A stretch of 64,000 nucleotides of DNA, taken from positions 11,759,113 to 11,823,112 of the forward strand of contig NC_058163.1 in the NCBI RefSeq assembly GCF_020080835.1, written 5' to 3'. Below the pieces are notes generated by a model, which was not told where the DNA came from, made no database searches, and saw only the letters and a list, made by a program, of their open reading frames with translations. This document shows, one piece after another, positions 1-10,491 of this stretch (positions are counted from its first letter, which is position 1; every line of letters begins with the position of its first letter). The DNA comes from Cotesia glomerata (taxonomy: Eukaryota; Arthropoda; Insecta; Hymenoptera; Braconidae). The position numbers were made by a program, and so were the translations under genes.

Positions 1-201
1 ATTTAATTTATATGTATTTTTCTTAAAAACGTAAATGAAAAATGTTTTGTATGTTATTTTCTAATATGTTAGATATATTCATTAATATTAAGAAATTATA
101 AATTTTTATTATTAAAAACGGACTTAAATTTGCAAAGTACCGGCCTAAATTAACTGTTCACCTCTTTTCTGATTCTTACAACATTTCAAACCAATTTTTA
201 C
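1..201. other. AT-rich intergenic stretch, nothing recognised
   Basis: No open frame, repeat unit or RNA motif stands out here. It ends where the first copy of repeat family I begins. Confidence 0.5.
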
Positions 202-979
202 TAATATTTAGCGATTAATTGTAAATTAGACATCTTGTTAAAGAAGTTTTATACTTGATAAATTTTGATAAATCGATAATATTGAAAAAATATATCCCCC
301 AAATTTTATCAATATTATAGAAAATAATGGTTTGTCACTGATTTAGAAAATGACTTTCAAATTACGTCAGTATTATGTACAGTTGTGACATATTACGTTA
401 AATAATGACTCACAAACGGTATCGGTATTATGTACGACCGTGACTTGTCACTGATGTAAACACATGATATTAATCTTATGTCAAGATTACGTACAAACGG
501 AACTTGTTACTGATGTAAACGCTTGATGTTAAACTTACGTCAAGATTACGTACAACCGTGACTTGTCACTGATGTAAACGAAAGATGTTAAACTTACGTC
601 AAGAATACGTACAACCGTGACGTCACTGATGTAAACGAATGATGTTAAACTTACGTCAAGAGTACGTACAACCGTGACTGGTCACTGATGTAAATGCATG
701 ATATTAAACTTACGTCGTTATGACATACAATGATGGCATTAATGTAACGTAATATTGTAGTTTATATATTATGTCAATTGTACGTAATATCTAAGTCATT
801 TCCGTGATATCATAGAGAAGTAAGAAACTTACATCAGTACGATGTCAAAATTATATCATATATTTTTACATCATAATTGGATCACAAGACAGGTCAATTG
901 TACGTCATATTTACGTAAAATATTGTGACATTCCTATGACTTATAAATGACGTCATATTAAAGTCATGTGTTCACTGGG
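202..979 (+). repeat. Interspersed repeat family I, copy 1, with an internal 59-bp tandem array
   Basis: This segment starts at TAATATTTAGCG and ends at TGTTCACTGGGT. It recurs in direct orientation at 4513-5180, right after the TGATCAG module that begins where this copy ends. Between about 420 and 715 it holds four to five units of about 59 bp, each with a TTACGTCAAG / TACGTACAACCGTGAC core and TGTCACTGATGTAA. Copy 2 has about two fewer units, which explains most of the length difference. ACGTCA half-sites recur, but nothing shows that they are regulatory. No coding potential is seen. Confidence 0.75.
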
Positions 980-1801
980 TGCTCATGTCTGTTCATGCCT
1001 GTTCATGTCTGAAGCATTAAATACGCTCAGACCTGATCAAGCCTGTTCATGCCTGCTCATGTCTGTTCATGTCTGAAGCATTAAATACGCTCAGACCTGA
1101 TCAAGACTGTTCATGCCTGCTTATGTCTGTTCATGTCTGAAGCATTAAATACGCTCAAACCTGATCAGATCTGATCAAGCCTGTTCATGCCTGCTCATGT
1201 CTGTTCATATCTGAAGCATTAAATATGCTCAGACCTGATCAGATCTGTCCAAGCCTGTTCATGTCTGAAGCGTTAAATACGCTCAGACCTGATCAGACCT
1301 GTCCATGTCTGATCATGTGTGTTCTAGCCTAATAGAAAAGGATTAAAACTCCATATATCAGCTGACAAGAACTGTTCATGCATAATTTGCCCTCTTAAAT
1401 GATATTTTAAGTCTGGAAGAAAAATTTTATCGAACTATAGACTGCAGTTCTATTTTTAAAATGAATTTGTTCCGTATGACGTATCAGTTTCTATCCTCTT
1501 ATAAATTTTATATGTACAACTTTCATCAAAAATTTCGGCTTATATAAGCATGAACTTTTTAATTTTCCATGCCTAAACGATGATTTTTAACGATGAATTT
1601 GTAACAGGGAAAATCGAACTTCCCGGGGTCATTATCGACCCCGATAATTGACGCACGGTAGGTAAGGGTTTTCCCTTACTTTTCGATTTTTGACAAGAGT
1701 TTCGACTTGTCACCGGGCGTGGTAATCAAGTCCCCACTACTGTTCCCGGAAAATGAAGCGGGGCATAACAATAGGAAAGTTCGAGAGCCTGAGCTGAGGG
1801 T

Positions 1802-1808
1802 TATAAAA
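1802..1808 (+). promoter_or_regulatory. TATA box of the solo LTR
   Basis: TATAAAA lies about 200 bp into the LTR and is followed by a GC-richer leader, as expected of an LTR Pol II promoter. Activity is not shown. Confidence 0.4.
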
Positions 1809-3080
1809 GAGCGAGCACGAAAAACATCGAGGCTTTTTCCCTTCTGGAAGCCAGTGGCCTTTTGCCTTTTGTGAATCAGTGACCTTGTTGAGATTAGATA
1901 AGTCAAGAGAGTGCAGTTTTGAACGCCAACGATAGAAAGCAACTACTGAGGAGTTTATTACGGTATTTGGAATTGGACAAGCCCTGACCGGAAGCTAACA
2001 TAGTGGTTTGAGACGACAAGACGCCAAGCGGCGGAGCCAGCCAAGTTGGACCGGAGTATCAGTCGTCGTTGGATAAAACAATAGTTGAGTCTCCAGGTAT
2101 TTTCGATTAATTTAGGCCAAAATTGATTATTAATTTAATTAAGAGGCTGAAATAATTAAAATTAATTTCTCGAGCGGTCATTTTTATATTAGCAAGTTTT
2201 GTACTTTAGAAATTCATGCGCCAAGGTCATTTAGCTAGTTTTTGTTATTGGATATTTATTTTAAAAGAATGAGATTAATAGTTTATTTGTGAATTTACTG
2301 TAGAGAATTTATAAGTAATTTATTATAGGCCTGTTGGCTATGATAAATTAATTTTAGTTAAGAATTTTCGAGATACAAAGAAAAGTAAATTTGAATAAGA
2401 AATGAAAATGCGTAATTAAGTCAGTGAAGGTCATTCTAGAATGTATGTAGTTAAGAGTTGTATTGAGACGCTTAGGATTCGAATAGTTGATGTTTAGAAT
2501 TTTGTCTAGGAAGATTAAATTTAGTAAATCCTGTAATGAGTTCAGTAGAATTTATTAATTGAAAATATTAGTAGAAAATTTAGTAAGTGAACTAGTACAG
2601 AAATTTAGTGATTATGTAATGTAGTAAAATTTATTTGCAGTAAACAAGTGTTGGCGTAAAATTTAGTAGATTATGATAGTATTGTAAAGTTTTGGAAAAT
2701 TAAATTTAGGCCGGTGGATAAATGTAAATGAATTGTTTAAGTTAGAAAAGTGCTAAATCAATTATTAAATAATTGATTGAATTAAGGATAATTTATTAGA
2801 TAAATTCGATAAGAAAATTTGGTGAATTTGGTAAATTTAGTTAATCTGGAGATTAAATTTATTTAAGGAAAATTGGTTAAAATTTTATTTAAGAAAATTT
2901 GAGAAATGAAGTTAACGTCCGGTGGATGATTTTATATGGAATTGAATAAGATTATATGGTATTCCGTCAGGTAGACGAGGTTGTTTATGTGAAATTAGTT
3001 CAGATAATTGAATAATTAAGAAGTTTTTATTGGGTAAAACATGTTGTTTGTTATTCCGTCAGTTGGACGAGGGTTTAAGA

Positions 3081-3245
3081 AATTAAGAATCTAGATGCGT
3101 AATGGTCTATGATTAAATTTAGAAATTAGGAATCTAGATGCGTAATGGTCTATGATTGAATTAGGAAATTAAGGATAGATGCGTAATGGTCTATGTAGAG
3201 TTAAGAAATTAAGAAGATAGATGCGTAATGATCTATAGTTGAAAG
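3081..3245 (+). repeat. Four-unit minisatellite inside the solo LTR
   Basis: The phrase TAGATGCGTAATGGTCTATG recurs four times, with AATTAAGAA-type spacers and a period of about 40-50 bp. The last unit has a GATCTAT variant. Confidence 0.7.
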
Positions 3246-3959
3246 AATTTAAGGATATTTAGTTATAAGTTTTGGCAAGTGCCTGCGTAGGTGAGAGGTC
3301 CTCACAATTAAGTAATTGATAGGTTAATTTTAAGGGTAATATTATTAAGGAATTTTGTTAAAATAAAATTGTTTATATTGAATAAATAATTAAATTGTTA
3401 ATAATTGTTTCTCAGTATTAATTTTTCAGCCTTTCTCAACTTCTCACGACCCGATCTTTCCTTCTCATGCTCCCCGGTTTCTGGGACACCGAGTATAAAA
3501 TCCCAGTGGCGCCCTTTTCAAAGAGGAAAGGGGTGACCAATTGGACAGGGCTAACCACCCCGTTACAAATTTTGACGCAATGACATAAAATTTTTTACTG
3601 TGTTCCATTGAATACGCAAAAAATAAGATTATTTAGTAAAAGTTTGAGTTTGATAGCATAAAAATACCAAAATATATCAGTTGATATCGATAGGCGATAA
3701 GTCCTTTCAAGGTGTCTGTTATTATCTTAAGCTACGCCTTGGTCCATTGCAGTAGTGTCAAAGGCTGATATGTAGAACACACAAATAATTCTTCATTTCC
3801 TATACGTTTTAATTTAAAAAAACTTCAATTTTAGAAGAAAACAATAAAATTATAATTACGGAATAAACCTTGAAGAAATTTTTTTTTACTTTACATAGAT
3901 CCAAATGTTAATGGAGCGAAAAAAATACATAGCCGTCCCAAATAAATCACTCTAATATT

Positions 3960-4150
3960 CACAGTAAAAAATTTTGCGTCATTGCGTCAAAAATCTTAGT
4001 GTTAAAAATTTTTCTGTTAAATATTTAACACTTTTATGTGTAAATTTAACATTTATTCTGTCAAATCAACACAAAAAAGTGTTAAATATTTAACATCAAA
4101 ATTTTTAACACAAAATTTTTTGACGCAACGACGCGAAATTTTTTACTGTG
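3960..4150. mobile_element. MITE with CACAGTAAAAAATTT terminal inverted repeats
   Basis: The left end CACAGTAAAAAATTTTGCGT is mirrored by the right end, whose reverse complement reads CACAGTAAAAAATTTCGCGT. The interior repeats GTTAAATATTTAACA palindromes. The other G copy (53082-54755) lacks this insertion at the matching place, which gives a natural empty site near 53430-53450. CACAG ends suggest the CACTA/Chapaev type. The duplication is only 2-3 bp and is not resolved. A lone right end of the same type lies at 3572-3602. Confidence 0.65.
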
Positions 4151-4276
4151 TATAATTAATTATTAATAATTGATAAATTAAGTATAGAACTCCGTTAACT
4201 ATAAGGATAAGTCATGTATAAAATTTAAATTACTTAAAGTAGTTTGAAAGGTACACAAGAGTTAAGATAAGTCATT

Positions 4277-4361
4277 GGGTCTATAGGTAAAGTATCAGTC
4301 TGAAGAGCGCAATGTACATGATTCGAATCCCCGTCGGTACCATTCTTTTTTTTTTTTTTTT
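4277..4361 (+). repeat. tRNA-derived Pol III-like segment with T-run terminator (degenerate)
   Basis: A degenerate A-box region is followed by GATTCGAATCC (B-box-like), a GTCGGTACC tail and a run of about 16 T. The homologous minus-strand copy at 53246-53317 is better preserved (TGGTCAAGAGG and GGTTCGAATCC). The T-arm does not pair well, so this is a tRNA pseudogene or SINE head, not a functional tRNA. Confidence 0.5.
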
Positions 4362-4512
4362 ATGGACCTAATCGAGTCAGACATGAACAGATCTGATCAG
4401 ACATGAACATGCCTGGCCAGGTCTGATCAGACCCGGTCATTTTTCATATCTGATCAGACCTGAAGACTCATGCCTGTTCATATCTGATCAGATCTGATCA
4501 TTTTTCCCCGAG

Positions 4513-5180
4513 TAATATTTAGCGATTAATTGTAAATTAGACATCTTGTTAAAGAAGTTTTATATTTGATAAATTTTGATCAATCGATAATATTAAAAAA
4601 ATACATCCCCCAAATTTTATCAATATTATGGAAAATAATCGTTTGTCACTGATTTAGAAAACGACTTTCAAATTACGTCAGTATTATGTACAATTGTGAC
4701 AAATTATTGATGTTAAATAATGACTCACAAATGGTATCGGTATTACGTACGACCGTGACTTGTCACTGATGTAAACACATGATATTAATCTTACGTCAAG
4801 ATTACGTACAACCGTGACTTGTCACTGATGTAAACGCATGATGTTAAACTTACGTCAAGATTACGTACAACCGTGACTTGTCACTGATGTAAATGCATGA
4901 TGTTAAACTTACGTCTTTATGACATACAATGATGGCATTAATGTTACGTAATATTGTAGTTTATATATTATGTCAGTTGTACGTAATATCTAAGTCATTT
5001 CCGTTACATCATAGAGAAGTAATAAACTTACATCAGTATGATGTCAAAAATATATCATATATTTTTACATCATAATTGGATCACAAGACAGGTCAATTTT
5101 ACGTCATATTTACGTAAAATATTGTGACATTCCTATGACTTATAAATGACGTCATATTGAAGTCATGTGTTCACTGGGTT
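4513..5180 (+). repeat. Interspersed repeat family I, copy 2
   Basis: This copy matches 202-979 from TAATATTTAGCG to TCACTGGGT, but with about three 59-bp units instead of four to five. It abuts G1 on its left and the CATGCATGATCA module on its right. Confidence 0.75.
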
Positions 5181-5258
5181 GTTCATAAAATCATCCCAGG
5201 AAAAAATCATCATGCATGAACATGTATGATCAGGCGTTAATTTCATGCATGATCATTA

Positions 5259-6731
5259 GGGTGGCCCAAAAAAACCGACTATTTTTTTTTTTTTAGTCTC
5301 GAGTGAAAAAATGTTTTCATATAACCTGCATTGAAAATGCGAGTTTCAATGCCTGTTGAGCCAACCGAAACTAGATAATTTCAGACCAATGCGACTGTGC
5401 CGGGCAGGAATTAATTATTTCTTCCCGGCGGACAGAAAATGACGATTTTCTGTCCGCGAAATGAAGTTGCAGCTTTATTTTCAATCCTATCAATTGTTTG
5501 TTTATTTTATACCTTTATAATTGTCATTCTAACCGTTAACTGTACTGACATATTATAATTCTGTTATTAAGCATAAATAAGAATGACAAAAGAAAACTAT
5601 TCAATTTACGAATAATGTTTGATAAAAAATAAACTATTACTTTCGATTTTATTATAAGTTTTATAATAAAATGGTATTTTCGCTATTCGTCTGGAAACTA
5701 TCTAGTTCTGGTTGGCTCCAGACATTGAAACTAGCATTTTTAATGCAACATATGAAAAATATAATGTGTGACGCGGGATGAAATACGATTTCAGACCGAG
5801 TGATGCCAGCCCTCGCTTCGCTCGGGCAGGCAACTTCACTCTGGTCTGAAATCGTTTTCTTTCATCCCTAGTCACACAATATACTATAGTTTTTTATGTT
5901 TTAAGAGCCCTCTCCAAAGGACAGCTTAAAAAAAAATTTTTAAGAGGTCGCTCCAAATTTTTTTAAATTTCAAAAATCATCAAAAATCGAATTTTTTTTT
6001 AAAATTTTTTTTCTCGTTACGGTATAATTTTATAGACCAAAAAAAAATAAGTTTCTGAAAGTTTCAGTTCAAAATTTAAATTTTGAAAGGTCGCTCATAA
6101 TTTTTTTTTTTTTTTCTTTAATTAGTCATATCGCCGACTTTAACTGTTGGGAGTGGTATGGTGGGATTTTTTTGGTTTGAAAAAATCTCAACCTACGTGC
6201 CAAGGTTCAAATCTCAACCAAGCTAGTTTCTAAGACCAGCCTGGGATTCGAATTCATGCTTGGAAGTTTATTAAATAAAATTATTAAATTAAAAAAAATT
6301 ATTTTTTCTATATTGTGCTTGATTTTTAGTTCATCTTATGATGTATTTTTATCGATTATGGTACTAAATAAAAAAAAAAATGCATGGAATTTTAATTTAA
6401 ATTGTAAAAGGCCGCTCGAAAAAATCTAAACTAATACACTTATAAATTGAAAAAAATTATGAGCAACCTTTCAAAATTTAAATTTTGAACTGAAATTTTC
6501 AGAAACTTATTTTTTTTTTTAGTCTATAAAATTATACCGTAACGAAAAAAAAAAATTAAAAAAAAACAAGTTAGATTTTTTACGATTTTTGAAATTTTAA
6601 AAAATTTGGAGTGACCTCTTAAAAATTTTTTTTTAAGCTGTCCTTTGGAGAGGGCTCTTAAAACATCAAAAACTAACATTTTTTTCACCCGAGACTCAAA
6701 AAAAAAAATAGTCGGTTTTTTTGGGCCACCC
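5259..6731. mobile_element. Tc1/mariner-type foldback element with TA target duplication
   Basis: The ends are GGGTGGCCCAAAAAAACCGA and its inverse, and TA flanks both sides (5257-5258, 6732-6733). A second inverted pair (about 5905-5965 and 6600-6662, around CTCTCCAAAGGACAGC) shows a long foldback. No transposase frame remains. TA duplications are typical of Tc1/mariner; the family is otherwise unassigned. The element at 50171-51862 has a closely related terminus (GAGTGGTCCAAAAAAAA). A further inverted pair (5331-5385 and 5694-5748, around GAGCCAACC) may be a nested element. Confidence 0.7.
5763..5884. mobile_element. About 120-bp near-perfect hairpin (nested MITE-like)
   Basis: TGTGTGACGCGGGATGAAA and ACGATTTCAGACC are mirrored by GGTCTGAAATCGT and TTTCATCCCTAGTCACACA around a CTCGCTTCGCTCGGGC centre. 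It lies inside the mariner-type foldback. Confidence 0.6.
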
Positions 6732-6733
6732 TA

Positions 6734-8523
6734 ATGATCATGCATGTATATTTGCCGTGCAAGGGCTTGTATGATCATTCATGACCATATGTGATGAAGC
6801 ATGATCAAGCTTTTACATGCCGAGCAAATATTCATGAGCAATCATACATGACCAAGCATTTTTATCGCGATAAAAAAATTTTAGTTGACAAAAAAATTTC
6901 TTCTGTTCATCATGGCTTTAGTCTTTCACTATTTAGTAGCAATCGATTATTTCTTTCACTCATGAAGTCTTTCACTCTTTCACTTCATGAGTCATGAAGC
7001 ATGAACGATAAACCACTACGCTGATCCGCCACAATACTTGAAAAGATTTTTACTACATATTATATTTTTTGTTCGTCGTTACAGTGATTGTGTCTTGAGT
7101 ACGATATTAGTAATGATTTAGTTTGAAATAAATTCTATTTAATGTACATGTTTTTTAAAAAAATATATTTTTCACGAGAAAAAGTAAAGTCGAAAGTATT
7201 TATAAATGAATTTTGTACATTTTTGTTAGTATTAATTTTTTTATATAGCATCTCTAACTGACCTCCCACGATCCTGAAGTTTTCAAGATTTGTTTTTTTG
7301 TATTTTCAGAAATGAATTTTTTTAATAAGAAAAAATTTTTTCTTGCAATAAATAAAGTTAATCAAATAATAACTTTTTAATTTAAAGCAATGAAAAAAAA
7401 AAAAAAAAAAACATCTTCGACAAAAAAAAACCGAATGAAAAATCAAAATATGCTGAATCTCTACAACAAATAATGTTACAAAGTTTGTGTTACAAATAAT
7501 GTTACAATTTATTTTTTAAAAACAATAAAAACTTAAAAATAAAATTTTTTTCCTTTCAATTCAAAAAAATTCCTAATTCTGAAAACAAAAAAATCTCTTA
7601 TTTGGAGTTTCAGGATTTTATAAGATTAGTTAGAAATATTATAGAACGAAAAATTGAGCCAAAAAAAAACATGATTTTGATTATTTCTATTCTTCAAATT
7701 GCAAAATTCTGCGGTTATTTATTTTACAAAAAATAATTTTTTTTACTATCAAAAACTTTTCCTTCGAAATAGATCTAGAACGATTCTAATGAGTATAGTA
7801 GTTTGTAATATATTTAAGTAAACTTGAAAATTTCAGAGAATGGTAAAAATTTGAATATTGCATAACTTTATGCAATTAAAACGAATTTTCTAATTTTTTC
7901 TTTCCTTCGGAAAAAATAAACACACGTGATCATGCTTGATCAAGTATGAAGCAGATATGATCATGCATGATTTATATATAATCATAATGCATGATCGTGT
8001 AAGATCATACTCAATCATGTACTTTTCAGCATGCGTGATTGTGCACGATCAGGCGTAACTATACATGATAATACTCAACCATACTTGACCGTGTATGAAT
8101 GTATACTGTGAGAACTAAGAGGTCGTGCATGAGCCTATATAAAGGAGTATGGCCTTGTATGACCATACAAGAATTTTGCTTGATCAAGCCTGATCGTGCA
8201 CTATTCAAGATTGACCAAGCTCAATCACATATGACCATTTGTTATTAAGCTAAATAAGTGAGCGTTACCCTACCTGATCATGTATGGCTTTGTATGATAA
8301 TTCCGAAACAACACTTTTTTTATAACTATTAGTTGTAAAACAAATTGAACTTTTTCGTAATACATAAAATCAAATAAGAATAACTTTTTTAGTAATCATA
8401 CTTGAGGGAAAAGAGACTTTAAATTTGAGTCAATATATAAAAAATTATAACATAATAATAATTTTCTTATCGAATTTTCAAACTTTCAGAACATTAAGAA
8501 TCAAATTCATGATGGTATCGTGT
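6734..8523. repeat. Remnant of module H: CATGATCA blocks around an AT-rich core
   Basis: 6734-6850 and 7920-8300 contain dense CATGATCA, TGATCATG and GCATGA words. 6850-7920 is AT-rich with A-runs and no credible gene. The short frames here have no domain features. Confidence 0.5.
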
Positions 8524-8528
8524 GTGGT

Positions 8529-9212
8529 TGAATAATTACAGAGAGAGCGGAAAAGCGGGGATCAGGTTTAGGGTTGGATATCTCAATTAAAACGCGTAAA
8601 TTATTATCAAAAATAACACTAGTAATTTATTTACATTAATTACACTCAATATTTAATATTCTTAATAGCGGGTTGTTAAGATAAAAGCGGATTTGTAAAT
8701 TACAGCGTGGGTTGCAAAAGCGAAGCCGGTTGACACGTGGTTGAACACTTTGCCGGCACTGAAAAAGCGGTGAAATAAATGCACTGTTAACACAATTTAC
8801 CTATAACAAATTAAAGCGAATAATTAGCGGTTAATTTAAGCAATTTAAATTATAAAATAAGCGAAATGCGGTTTATTAACAAAAAACGAAAGTAAAGAAA
8901 TACTAATGGCGACTTGATGCAGCGAAAGCGTAGAAGCGAAAGATAATAAAGATAATTCGTCTTCTTCCTCGTTGACTTGGAGAAGAAGGCTAATGCGCAT
9001 GTCCAGCGAGAGCGATAGCCAATCAATAATTCGTTCTATTGATGTCGACATCGATAGCCAATAGTAAAATTCAATACATGTGGCGTGATCGAGCGGTCGA
9101 TTGGCGCAAGCGTGTGAAAATTAGCGGGAATGAGCGCTTGTCAGGTGCGTATTGTAAATTTGGGGAGCCCACAGTGACGTAGTGCTCACTAAGTGGGCCT
9201 GTTCACTGAACA
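8529..9212 (-). repeat. 3' LTR of the BEL/Pao element
   Basis: This 684-bp direct repeat pairs with 14702-15385. It begins TGAATAATTACAG and ends CACTGAACA on the plus strand. The integrase frame runs about 10 bp into it before stopping. Confidence 0.93.
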
Positions 9213-10432
9213 TTCTCCCCGGCGTTGGCGGCTGCGTCGACAAGATCATCCTCTTCATGCGTCAGTGGCAAGACACAAAGCTTTGTAATTGGGCGTACCA
9301 GCTCTGTGTTAACTGTCTTCACAGTTACCACGCGGATTTGTCCATCTGCTCCTGGGTGGACAGCAATCACTTTGGCTAATGGCCACTTGGTTGGCGGAAG
9401 ATCCTCAGTGGTGATCAGTACAACTGAACCCACTTTGATCTGGTTGCGTTGATGATGCCACTTTGAAATGGCCTGGTAGCGGTGGATACAGTCCTGGTAG
9501 TAGCGTTTCCAGAAATGTTGCACCATTTGCTGGACTTGTTCCCAGTGCGAGAGCCGAGCAGGTTGTAAATCTGTCAGCGATGGCTCTGGGACTGCGGTCA
9601 ATGACTGTCCGATTAAGAAATGACCTGGAGTTAATACAGCCAGGTCAGCAGGATCTTCATTAAGCGGTGTAAGCGGTCTGGAATTCAATATGGCTTCAAT
9701 TTGAGCCAGTAGCGTCGAATACTGCTCAAGCGTCAATAGCGAGTCTCCGATTGTTCTTCGGAGGTGAAATTTAATAGATTTCACAGCGGCTTCCCATTTT
9801 CCTCCAAAATGTGGAGCTCCAGGCGGATTGAATTTCCAGTTCGTGCCATCTTGCGCGATCAGACTTGATAATTCTCGTAATGTGCGAGATCCTGCTGCGA
9901 ATAGTCGTTTCAGCTCTTTTTCTGCTCCTACGAAATTGGTTCCACAGTCAGAATATAGCGTGTGGCAGATACCTCGGCGACTAGTGAAGCGGCGATAAGC
10001 GGCGATGAAAGCGGCAGCGGTGTAGTCAGTGACTAGCTCTAGATGAACAGCTGAGCTGAACATGCATACAAAGACAGCAATCCAGCCTTTGTATGTTTTT
10101 GCTCCACGTCCTTGAAACGTTTTTAGCGTGATGGGTCCAGCATAATCGAGTCCTGTATGCAAAAAGGCTCGAGTTGGCTGTACTCGTGCGGCAGGTAGTT
10201 GACCCATCAGCTGTTGAGCGCGTTCTCCACGATGTCTCGTGCAAATTACACAGCGTAGAATAAAGGATCTGACTGGAACACGGCCTCCAATGATCCAGAC
10301 AGCTTTGCGTAATTCAGCGAGCGTGAGCTGAGTACCTCCGTGAAGCGTTTTGCGGTGCGAATCATCAATCAATATTGATGTAAGCGGTGAATGTCTCGGC
10401 AGTATTGCTGGATGCTTCTCTTCTGGGTCCAA
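9203..10432 (-). CDS. BEL/Pao integrase portion of pol
   Basis: Integrase would join the element cDNA into host DNA. The 409-residue stretch starts with the zinc-binding region (H...H about residues 8-31, then CVIC around 61-64). The DDE core follows: Asp in LVTDYT, Asp in YSDCGTNF, Glu in GGKWEAAVKS. A C-terminal basic region and an LPLTHEEDDLVDAAANAGENVQ-like acidic tail end it. It has no start codon of its own: it is the continuation of pol, displaced by a -1 shift near 10500 at a short A-run. The upstream stretch 10433-10505 in this frame still reads as the conserved BEL linker with an RVGGRL motif. Catalytic residues appear intact. Confidence 0.88.
   Translation of the reverse strand: MDPEEKHPAILPRHSPLTSILIDDSHRKTLHGGTQLTLAELRKAVWIIGGRVPVRSFILRCVICTRHRGERAQQLMGQLPAARVQPTRAFLHTGLDYAGPITLKTFQGRGAKTYKGWIAVFVCMFSSAVHLELVTDYTAAAFIAAYRRFTSRRGICHTLYSDCGTNFVGAEKELKRLFAAGSRTLRELSSLIAQDGTNWKFNPPGAPHFGGKWEAAVKSIKFHLRRTIGDSLLTLEQYSTLLAQIEAILNSRPLTPLNEDPADLAVLTPGHFLIGQSLTAVPEPSLTDLQPARLSHWEQVQQMVQHFWKRYYQDCIHRYQAISKWHHQRNQIKVGSVVLITTEDLPPTKWPLAKVIAVHPGADGQIRVVTVKTVNTELVRPITKLCVLPLTHEEDDLVDAAANAGENVQ
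9213..9220 (-). promoter_or_regulatory. Polypurine tract of the BEL/Pao element
   Basis: GGGGAGAA on the minus strand lies directly before the 3' LTR, where plus-strand DNA synthesis would be primed. Confidence 0.7.
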
Positions 10433-10491
10433 TAATGCGTTTTTTAAGCGGCCACCGACTCTCAGGACGCCCTGATGAGCGATGAACGGCG

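Larger units (their letters stand above)
1600..3567 (+). mobile_element. Probable solo LTR of a Gypsy-like retrotransposon (about 1.97 kb)
   Basis: The segment starts TGTAACAGGG and ends CCCCGTTACA, so it has TG...CA ends within a larger imperfect inverted repeat. AATT flanks it on both sides (1596-1599 and 3568-3571), consistent with a 4-bp target duplication. It contains a TATAAAA box at 1802-1808 and no retroelement gene. Long LTRs with TGTAAC...GTTACA ends are common in insect Gypsy elements. The sense strand is inferred from the TATA box only. The frames inside it are not convincing as genes. Confidence 0.55.
977..4512. mobile_element. TGATCAG-rich modular element, copy G1
   Basis: Both ends consist of reiterated words such as CTGATCAGACCTG and TGTTCATGCCTG (980-1325 and 4375-4505). 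The right end is TGATCATTTTTCCCCGAGT. The inner right part (about 3885-4505) is homologous, in inverse orientation, to the element at 53082-54755. It shares the TTAATGGAGCG segment, the tRNA-like block and the terminal TGATCAG block. This copy carries a solo LTR (1600-3567) and a CACAG-type MITE (3960-4150). It encodes no protein. Its left end lacks the CCCGGG terminus and may be truncated. Confidence 0.6.

Noticed and set aside
977..1330. TGATCA words as bacterial GATC methylation or restriction sites
   Set aside because: The context is clearly eukaryotic repeats; the words reflect module structure.
1676..1942. Minus-strand 88-codon frame in the solo LTR
   Set aside because: It lies in LTR DNA, has no domain and overlaps the TATA box region on the other strand.
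8845..9051. A 68-codon frame present identically in both BEL LTRs
   Set aside because: It is duplicated because the LTRs are; its composition (Ser/Leu-rich) follows from the LTR sequence and nothing supports translation.
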